Part shown: piece after piece, positions 13,474 to 19,178 of the stretch
How positions within the stretch are numbered: the first letter of the stretch is position 1
How the letters are laid out: every line of letters starts with the position of its first letter
Program-made: the position numbers and the translations under genes
NCBI GenBank assembly: GCA_955652345.1
Contig: CATPBV010000188.1
Span: 1-19,178, forward strand
Direction of reading: 5' to 3'
Source: an uncultured Solirubrobacteraceae bacterium
GTDB lineage: Bacteria > Actinomycetota > Thermoleophilia > Solirubrobacterales > Solirubrobacteraceae
DNA length: 19,178 nt
The notes under the pieces: generated by a model
Database searches by the model: none
Told to the model about the DNA's origin: nothing
Seen by the model: only the letters and a program-made list of their open reading frames with translations

Positions 13474-14600
13474 TGGGAACTCTGGCACAGCTCTAGCAGG
13501 ATCAACTCGGTGTCGCCGGCCGACCGGCTCCACGTCGCGCCGGCGGCATGAGTCCGCGCGCCCGTCGACAGCGACGCGCGGACCCCGAGGAGCTCCAGCT
13601 GGTCGAGCTTCTCGGTGACAGCCTCCACGAGGCGGGGAACCGCCCAGCCGCTGCGCCCTTCCACGATCGTCTCCGGGAGGCCTCCCTCGGCCGCAACGAT
13701 CACGGGCGAGCCGGCCGCCTGGGCCTCGAGCGAGGCGAGCCCGAACGGCTCCCGCTGGGCCATGTACACGGTCGCCTGCGCTGAGGCGTAGGTGTCCGCG
13801 AGCTCGGCTTCGGAGATGCCAATCCGGATCGTCAGCTCAACTCCGTCCTCCCGCGCGAGCGCCTCGAGGCGTCCAGCCTCGCGTTCGTCGTTCGCCGGCG
13901 CGACGACTATCACCGGCCATTTGACCTTGGCGCGAGCGGCAGCGGCGATCGCGAGATCATGCCCCTTGCTCGGGATCAGTGCCCCCACCGAGAGTATGTG
14001 GGTGGGGGCTCGCGCGGGGGCGGCGAGGCACGGCTCGCTTGCCCCCATCGGGATCACGACGGCATCCCGGCCGTAGGAGCGCTCGATCTCCCCGGCGGTG
14101 AACGACGAGTTGGTCGCGATCCGCGTGGCACACGCGACGCCCCGCCGATCGAGCCACCGCTGAGCGGAGTACAGCGGTGCGTAGGCGGGACGCGTGACCC
14201 AGCTCCGTGACCCCACGGCGGTTGGGTCGTAGTCGACTCTGCGTGGCTCATCGCAGAAGTACAGGGAAGGAGCAACGCGGTCACGCAACGCCGCGGGTGA
14301 CTGAAGGTAGCGGCATGGGTTTGCATAGACGACGTCCACGCCGAGGCGACGAAGCACTCGTGCCGCGCGACCCCAGGCCCGCAGTAGCCCCACGAGGTCT
14401 GTGTAGCGAAGTGGCGCCCGCAGCGGCCGCGCGACCCTCGGCGCGCTCGGGCGGTGCGTGACCACATGGGCGTCGGCTCGCACCGGCGTTGCCGTGCCAA
14501 GACACACCTCTACCACCTGAGCCCGGAACCTCGACATCTGCTCGCTCATACGGCGGTGAGCGCCGCCGGGCGCGAGGTTGTGGATCACTCCGATGAGCAC
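13470..14600 (-). CDS. Glycosyltransferase, GT4 family
   Basis: A 376-residue GT4-type enzyme. The N-terminus LIGVIHNLAPGGAHRRM is a typical first strand and glycine loop. VLRRLGVDVVYANP follows, then the second domain with ILSVGALIPSKGHDLAIAA and the donor motif EPFGLASLEAQAAGSPVIVA, then GGLPETIVEGRSGW. I chose the GTG at 14598-14600 because AAGGAG (14609-14614) lies 8 nt upstream and the start keeps the full first strand. A GTG at 14586-14588, in a GTGA overlap with the asnB stop, would cut that strand. The chosen start overlaps asnB by 16 nt. The 485-residue open frame seen upstream is antisense-like Arg-rich sequence inside asnB and is not part of the protein. The specificity is unknown. 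Confidence 0.85.
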   Translation of the reverse strand: MLIGVIHNLAPGGAHRRMSEQMSRFRAQVVEVCLGTATPVRADAHVVTHRPSAPRVARPLRAPLRYTDLVGLLRAWGRAARVLRRLGVDVVYANPCRYLQSPAALRDRVAPSLYFCDEPRRVDYDPTAVGSRSWVTRPAYAPLYSAQRWLDRRGVACATRIATNSSFTAGEIERSYGRDAVVIPMGASEPCLAAPARAPTHILSVGALIPSKGHDLAIAAAARAKVKWPVIVVAPANDEREAGRLEALAREDGVELTIRIGISEAELADTYASAQATVYMAQREPFGLASLEAQAAGSPVIVAAEGGLPETIVEGRSGWAVPRLVEAVTEKLDQLELLGVRASLSTGARTHAAGATWSRSAGDTELILLELCQSSQ

Positions 14601-16483
14601 GCCACGCACTCCTTCAGCCACAACTCGGTGCACAGCAGCCCGAACAGGACGTCGCCTGCTGCAAATCGGCCGGCGGCGTGGCGGTCGATCAGCCGCTCGA
14701 GGGCATGCGGCTCGACGTAGGCGTGCGTCTCGGCGTCGTTGTCGAGCAGCAGCTCGCGAAGGACCGCTCCGCCATCGCTCGCCATCCACTGGTTTGCCGG
14801 TGTGGGATAGCCGCGCTTTCGCTGCGCCTGCGCGATCTGGCGCTGGCCTGCGTCGGACAGGTAGGAGCGCAGCGGTGCTTTTGTGCGCCCGCCTCGGATC
14901 TTGTAGTCGCCGGGAAGCCGGAAGCACAGCTCGACCAGGCGGTGGTCGAGGTATGGAAGCCGGCTCTCGACGGAGTGCGCCATGCTGATCGCGTCGCCGT
15001 AGTGAAGGAACCCGGGGAGCAGGTCGCGCGTGAAGTCCTGGATCAGGCGCCGTCGCAGACGCTCCGAGCCGCGGTGGTCCCCGATCGTCGCCTGGCCCTC
15101 AGGCCTGGTCGGCGCAGTGGGTCTACGGATCGCTGCACCCGCACCCCGGCGTCGCTGATCGTAAGCCCGCGCGAGCGGGATCAGCTCGGCCAGCGAGTCG
15201 GCCGCGACCCGGCGGCCCGGGAACGCGCCTAGAATGCCACGAGCGGCGAGCAGGGCCTCGCCGGCTGCTCGAGCGCTGCGCTCCTGCAGCGCCCTGCTGA
15301 GACCGTCGATGATCGCCGCGGCGAGATGGGTTGAGTAGCCCCCGAGGATCTCATCCGCGCCTTGACCCTCGAGCAGCACCTTCACGCCGTCGCCATGAGC
15401 GGTCTGCATGATGCCCCATAGCGGGAACACCGCCGGCGAGATACCGGGGCCGTCCATGTGCCAGACGACCGAGCGAAGCACGGACAGCAGATCCCAATCC
15501 GCGGCCGGGACCTCGCGCACAGTGCTCCGGCCGCCGCGCCCGGCTGCCACGAGCGCCGCGTCGCGCTCGTCCATGCGCGCCCCGCTGGCATCGCGCTCCT
15601 CGTAGACGGACGTGTAGGCACGGATCTCGGGCTCGGGTCCGAGCGCCCGGCGCATTGCGGTGAGCAGCGCGGTTGAATCGAGCCCACCGGACAGCGTGAT
15701 GCCGAGAGGGACGTCGCTGCGCAGCCGGATGCGGACTGAATCTTCGAGCGCCGCCTCGAACTCACGCTTGGCCTGCGTCCAGCTCAGCGCGCCGTCTCGG
15801 TCTGGATCGGGGAACCGCCAGAATGACTCGGGTGCGATGTCCGTGTCCCCGGGCCGCACCGTCGCGCGGTGCGCCGGCGGGAAAACGCTGATCCCCTCAT
15901 AGAAGCTGCGGCCATCGACATATAAGAGCCGCTCCGAGAGCAGGCGCGCGATTGAGACCTCATCGGGCCGGCGAAGGTGGGGATAGAGCTCGAGGAGGAC
16001 CTTGGGCTCGGAGGCGAACGCGATTCCGCCCCTGACAGGGGAGAAGAACAGTGGCTTTATTCCGAACCGATCGCGGCTGACGAACGCGCTCTGATCGCGC
16101 GGGTCCCAGACCACGAACGCCCACATCCCGTTCAACCGGCTGAGGCACTCCGAGCCCCACTCGAGATAGGCCCGGAGCAGGACCTCGGTGTCAGAGCGGC
16201 CGGCGAACCGGTGGCCGTGCGCCTCGAGCTCGTGGCGAAGCTCGATGTAGTTGAAGATCTCGCCGTTGAAGACGATCGTCACGCCGGTCTGCGCATCGGC
16301 GAGTGGCTGATGCCCGGGTTCGCCCACGTCGATGATGGCGAGGCGGCGGCTGGCCAGCCACGCGCCCTCGGTCCGGAAGCACCCCGCGTCATCTGGCCCG
16401 CGATGACGCATCGTGTCACGAGCCTTGACGCCTAGAGTCTGCTCGGGCAGGTCGGTCCCTATGACACCAGCGATGCCGCACAT
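14585..16483 (-). CDS. asnB: Asparagine-synthase-like amidotransferase (glutamine-hydrolysing)
   Basis: A 632-residue class II glutamine amidotransferase fused to an ATP-pyrophosphatase domain. Cys2 right after the start (MCGIAGVIG) is the glutaminase nucleophile, which fixes the ATG at 16481-16483. RHRGPD (26-31) and FNGEIFNY (about 72-79) bind glutamine. SGGLDS (265-270) is the pyrophosphate loop, and GQGADEILGG (about 373-382) belongs to the synthetase site. Classical enzymes make asparagine from aspartate; paralogs inside glycan clusters are thought to amidate carboxyl groups, for example on uronic acids or lipid-linked intermediates. Four glycosyltransferases around it favour the second role, but this is inference. 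It heads the minus-strand operon. Its 5' end overlaps the predicted start of the divergent glycosyltransferase. Confidence 0.9.
   Translation of the reverse strand: MCGIAGVIGTDLPEQTLGVKARDTMRHRGPDDAGCFRTEGAWLASRRLAIIDVGEPGHQPLADAQTGVTIVFNGEIFNYIELRHELEAHGHRFAGRSDTEVLLRAYLEWGSECLSRLNGMWAFVVWDPRDQSAFVSRDRFGIKPLFFSPVRGGIAFASEPKVLLELYPHLRRPDEVSIARLLSERLLYVDGRSFYEGISVFPPAHRATVRPGDTDIAPESFWRFPDPDRDGALSWTQAKREFEAALEDSVRIRLRSDVPLGITLSGGLDSTALLTAMRRALGPEPEIRAYTSVYEERDASGARMDERDAALVAAGRGGRSTVREVPAADWDLLSVLRSVVWHMDGPGISPAVFPLWGIMQTAHGDGVKVLLEGQGADEILGGYSTHLAAAIIDGLSRALQERSARAAGEALLAARGILGAFPGRRVAADSLAELIPLARAYDQRRRGAGAAIRRPTAPTRPEGQATIGDHRGSERLRRRLIQDFTRDLLPGFLHYGDAISMAHSVESRLPYLDHRLVELCFRLPGDYKIRGGRTKAPLRSYLSDAGQRQIAQAQRKRGYPTPANQWMASDGGAVLRELLLDNDAETHAYVEPHALERLIDRHAAGRFAAGDVLFGLLCTELWLKECVACSSE
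14609..14614 (-). promoter_or_regulatory. Ribosome binding site that decides a glycosyltransferase start
   Basis: AAGGAG, read on the minus strand, sits 8 nt before the GTG at 14598-14600. It lies inside the end of asnB. It supports that GTG over the GTG at 14586-14588 and indicates translation within the same message. Confidence 0.55.
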
Positions 16484-17588
16484 CGACGCCGAAGCTTCCC
16501 TTGTAGGCCGCTCGGGCAGCGACGCCCTCGCGAGACGAAGGATTGCAGTTCTGACCGAGATGGACCCGTGGAGCCCCTCCACCCGCCACCGGGCGCTCCA
16601 GTATGTACCCAGACTGCGCGACCTGCTCGGCACTGTCGACGTGTCGCTTGCGGGAGACACGCTCGATCGACGGCCGGGACGCGTCGGTCAGCTTCGCTAT
16701 TTCTCCGAGCACGCGGCCCGATACGTTCACCGCGGCCTGGCGGTGCGCCGGCTCATCGGCGGCTACGACGCCCTCCTCGTGCAGCGCGGGCTGTATCCGC
16801 TCGGTCCAGGCGCGATCGTCCAGGCATTGCGAGGGTACGCCGGGCGGATCGTGGTCGACGTCGACGACGCCCTGTGGGCGCCCCCGCCCTCGGTGCAGAG
16901 CAAGGGCGCGCTCGGCAGGTGGCTGTATGGACCCCAGCAGCAGCTTTCGCTTCTGCGCCGAGCCGACGAGGTGATCGTCAGCACGGAGGCGCTGGCGGAG
17001 ATGTTGCCGCCGGACACGCGCCGGCCGGTCGTGCTGCCGACGGTGCCCGACCCGGCGCGCTACACGCCAGCTCCTCAGCGCGACGAGCGTCCGGTGGTGG
17101 TCGGATGGGCAGGCACCGTCGGCGGACTCGACTTCCTCGACCCGCTGGCTCCCGTGCTCGACCGACTGCGTCGGGAAGGAAAGATCGAGGTCGAGATCGT
17201 GTGCTCGACACCATGGCTGCCCTGGGCGTCGTTTCGCCGCTGGCGCCTGGAGGAGGAAACCGCGGTGTTTGGCGATTTCGCGATCGGAATCATGCCGCTC
17301 CCGGATCATCCCTACGCCTGCGCGAAAGCGGGATTCAAGCTACTCCAGTACATGGCCGCCGGCCTGCCGGTCGTCGCCAGCCCCGTCGGCGTCAACCGCA
17401 AGCTAGTCGAAGATTCGGAGGCCGGCTTCCTGGCCGAGCGGCCGGACGAGTGGGAGGCGGCGCTCCGAGAGCTCGCCCGGAGCGCCGAGCTCCGGGCGCA
17501 GATGGGCGCGAGCGGTCGCGCCTTCGTCGAGCGCTACGCCGATCTGGACGCGCACGCAGCGACCCTGTCCCGTCTGCTCGCAGGCTGA
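16461..17588 (+). CDS. Glycosyltransferase, GT-B fold; start uncertain
   Basis: A putative glycosyltransferase of 375 residues from the ATG at 16461. The first strand is RRIAVLTEMDPWSPSTRHR. YDALLVQRGLYPLGP and VVDVDDALWAPP follow. The donor half has VVVGWAGTVGGLDFL and AGFKLLQYMAAGLPVVASP, a segment typical of GT4-like enzymes acting on surface glycans. The start is a problem. ATGs at 16461 and 16473 lie within the first codons of asnB on the other strand, with only a weak AGG upstream. The next ATG (16560) removes the first strand. The open frame itself reaches back to 16413. This gene and asnB therefore seem to overlap head-to-head. The donor and acceptor are unknown. The stop is TGA at 17586-17588. 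Confidence 0.8.
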   Translation: MTPAMPHIDAEASLVGRSGSDALARRRIAVLTEMDPWSPSTRHRALQYVPRLRDLLGTVDVSLAGDTLDRRPGRVGQLRYFSEHAARYVHRGLAVRRLIGGYDALLVQRGLYPLGPGAIVQALRGYAGRIVVDVDDALWAPPPSVQSKGALGRWLYGPQQQLSLLRRADEVIVSTEALAEMLPPDTRRPVVLPTVPDPARYTPAPQRDERPVVVGWAGTVGGLDFLDPLAPVLDRLRREGKIEVEIVCSTPWLPWASFRRWRLEEETAVFGDFAIGIMPLPDHPYACAKAGFKLLQYMAAGLPVVASPVGVNRKLVEDSEAGFLAERPDEWEAALRELARSAELRAQMGASGRAFVERYADLDAHAATLSRLLAG

Positions 17589-18008
17589 GATCGGTTGCAT
17601 CGGATCGCGCACGCCGGAACAGGCGGGCTGAACCTGCGGCGACTTCAGGTCCGTCTATGGCGCGGCGAACTGCAGGCAATGAAGGGTGGGAGGGCGATCT
17701 GCCGCGAAATGCCCTGGAAAACCGCAAGATTTGACGGCGACGATAGGTCCCCTCGGTTGGACAGAGCGCCTTCGCGCTTGAACGCCCGCCAGCGTGCGTA
17801 ATGCGTCAAGTTGCGTGTCCGAGCGCAAGCCTGCCGCGCCATGCACACATCAGGTGCGTAACGCGTCACGCGTGCGCAGGCACACGCATCCTGACGCGTT
17901 TTGCACCCTACTTTCGGCACATCGAGATACCTCTAGACGCCGCGCGATCCGTCCAGCGTCCACGTGAACCGCTTGAGCGACGGGGGGCAACCGTCGAGTC
18001 CAGGTTGC
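17589..18008. other. 420-bp intergenic region with repeat array
   Basis: No convincing protein gene is present; short open frames here lack conserved sequence and ribosome binding sites. The right half holds the second alternating repeat array (17794-17906). A weak inverted pair ACCTG...CAGGT (near 17632-17654) and GACGG...CCGTC (near 17979-17995) could be small hairpins, but neither has a T-tract. I see no clear TANNNT or TTGACA promoter set directly before the downstream gene. Confidence 0.6.
17794..17906. repeat. Four-unit alternating repeat array, copy B
   Basis: Units at 17794-17810 (+), 17830-17846 (-), 17854-17870 (+) and 17890-17906 (-) follow the consensus GTGCRTAACGCGTCACG; the third is an exact match. 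The gaps are 19, 7 and 19 bp, so the array has a 60-bp period, identical to copy A. In the first 19-bp gap, TTGCG and CGCAA form an inner inverted pair. In the second, GCGTG and CACGC do the same around an 8-nt loop, so each half can extend into a longer hairpin. Apart from the units the gaps differ between copies. No transposase or RAYT gene lies in the window. Confidence 0.82.
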
Positions 18009-19178
18009 ATGGCGTCGGGAAGGGCGGCTGATTCATGCACCGGTGTGGCAGCGAGGCTGGCGCGCAAACTAGGGCTGATAGCGCTCGCATGGCTGGTGCT
18101 GGGAGCCGCCAGCCCAGGTCGCGGCGCCGCGGATGTGGCGGCGGCGCCCCAGTCGGTCGCACTCCTCGCGGCCGAGCTCAGCGCGTACTCCGGGCCCCTG
18201 GGGCCCTACCGCGGCGGCACATGGACGACGCCCAACACGATCTGCTGGGCGTGTAACCAAGGAGGACCCGCGACCGCGGCGGCGACTCTATTCAGGCTCA
18301 CGAGGCGCTCGCAACCGAACCTGCTGAGCGAGGCGGTAGGCACGATCGACACCGCGATCGCGACCCGCCAGCGGACCGATGGCGCGTTCGCCGGGCCCTC
18401 GGGCGACTCGCAGTCTGCGGAGATTGCCACGATGTTCTTCACCGTCGAGGAAGGCAGCACCTACCTGGAGCTTGCGCCCGTGCTGGATGCGGCTCGCCGC
18501 GCGCGCTGGCAGGCGTCGATCGCCGCGGCGGCGACCTACCTGATCCGCCACGGAAACCTCACCTGGTACACGAACGGCAACATCAACCTCGGCAACGCCT
18601 TGCTGTTCTACCTGGCCTGGCGCGCGACCGGCGCCCCGGCGTTCTCAGCCGCCTACCAGCAGGCGCTGCGCTTCGCGCTCAGGCCGCCGCCGAGCCAATG
18701 GCCCGGGCGAGGACTCGTGATCGTCAAGGCACCGACTCGCAGCGACGGGTCAGACGGAGCTGGATTCCTCACCGAGACGGGCCCGGGTGGCACTGGCTTC
18801 GACGCGGAGTACACCGAGCTCCAGCTCGACTTCGCGAGCCGCCTGTATCTGGTGTCGGGCGACCCACGGGCCCTGAGGCTCGCCAACCTGCTCGTGAACA
18901 CGCTGCTGCCGCGAATCAGCTCGAGCATGATGCTCGATACGAGCCACGGCACGCGGCACACAGAGGCAAGTCGCTCGGTACCGGTGATCACCTCGGCGTT
19001 CGCCGTACTCGGCCTCCACGGCTGCCGCGCTGACCTCGTGCCGCTGATCCTGCCCGAACTGCGCCAGCTGCAGCAGGCCTACTCCGAGGAGTGGAACAAC
19101 TACGGAGAGGTCTACCGGCGAGCGCTCGGCCTGGACGTCGCCGTGATCGCCCTCGCGACCGCCGGCCCGGTGCCGGAC
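18009..19178 (+). CDS. Secreted protein of unknown function, C-terminus cut by window edge
   Basis: An open frame of 390 codons that runs off the window without a stop. The ATG at 18009 has CAGG 4 nt upstream. A GTG at 18045 is the alternative. Both lead into a signal peptide: basic ARLARKLG, then the hydrophobic core LIALAWLVLGAA, with likely cleavage after GRGAA. The mature part is mostly helical-looking and rich in aromatic residues: YRGGTWTTPNTICWACNQGG (a nearby Cys pair), TDGAFAGPSGDSQSAE, NLTWYTNGNINLGNALLFY and GFDAEYTELQLDFASRLY. Repeated helix pairs with such aromatic and acidic clusters recall alpha/alpha-barrel polysaccharide lyases and glycoside hydrolases, but I cannot assign a family. 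Its place after glycan genes suggests an extracytoplasmic role in processing the polymer; that is inference. Confidence 0.72.
   Translation, partial: MASGRAADSCTGVAARLARKLGLIALAWLVLGAASPGRGAADVAAAPQSVALLAAELSAYSGPLGPYRGGTWTTPNTICWACNQGGPATAAATLFRLTRRSQPNLLSEAVGTIDTAIATRQRTDGAFAGPSGDSQSAEIATMFFTVEEGSTYLELAPVLDAARRARWQASIAAAATYLIRHGNLTWYTNGNINLGNALLFYLAWRATGAPAFSAAYQQALRFALRPPPSQWPGRGLVIVKAPTRSDGSDGAGFLTETGPGGTGFDAEYTELQLDFASRLYLVSGDPRALRLANLLVNTLLPRISSSMMLDTSHGTRHTEASRSVPVITSAFAVLGLHGCRADLVPLILPELRQLQQAYSEEWNNYGEVYRRALGLDVAVIALATAGPVPD

Noticed and set aside
14601..14927. N-terminal extension of the third glycosyltransferase
   Set aside because: The added 109 residues are Arg-rich shadow sequence inside asnB, and a good ribosome binding site precedes the GTG at 14600.
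16425..16438. TTGACG and TAGAGT as a promoter for the divergent glycosyltransferase
   Set aside because: The two boxes are only 2 bp apart, far from the 16-18 bp needed; TAGAGT alone remains possible but is not at leaderless distance from any ATG.
17794..17906. CRISPR array
   Set aside because: Repeats alternate in orientation with gaps of 19 and 7 bp, units diverge from one another, and no cas gene is present. CRISPR repeats are direct, near-identical and have longer spacers.

Overview
The window is high-GC bacterial DNA, near 70% G+C by eye, with GTG starts, tight gene packing and stop/start overlaps. The style and protein families suggest an actinobacterium, possibly Thermoleophilia (Solirubrobacter-like). 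That placement is an inference; no rRNA or marker gene is present to confirm it.

Left part (1-7214), basic metabolism. A 3'-truncated histidine ammonia-lyase (hutH) is coupled to a galactokinase (galK) on the minus strand. Divergent from them on the plus strand are a 60-residue membrane protein, an XRE-type regulator and a 3-hydroxybutyrate dehydrogenase (bdhA). Facing these is a minus-strand polyhydroxyalkanoate (PHA) group: a small phasin-like protein, a PHA-synthase-like alpha/beta hydrolase with a Cys-Asp-His triad, and a GNAT acetyltransferase broken by an internal deletion. The phasin promoter carries a large symmetrical candidate operator. A decayed fragment of what looks like a secreted protein and an intact threonine aldolase follow.

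Centre (7215-11090). A divergent regulatory region separates threonine aldolase from a full-length cobalamin-dependent methionine synthase (metH). It holds a four-unit array of alternating 17-bp repeats, a hairpin, a long palindrome and two putative leaderless promoters.

Right part (11087-19178), surface glycan genes. Three glycosyltransferases and an asparagine-synthase-like amidotransferase (asnB) overlap in a minus-strand operon. A fourth glycosyltransferase starts head-to-head with asnB. After a 420-bp gap holding a second copy of the repeat array comes a secreted protein of unknown function that runs off the window. The set suggests assembly of an exported, possibly amidated, polysaccharide or glycoconjugate.

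Main discoveries: (1) two about 113-bp intergenic elements, 10.5 kb apart, each with four 17-bp units alternating + - + - with gaps of exactly 19, 7 and 19 bp; (2) repeated TANNNT boxes 6-7 nt before start codons, implying common leaderless transcription; (3) candidate operators at the phasin and metH promoters. I found no tRNA, rRNA, CRISPR array, insertion sequence or classical riboswitch.
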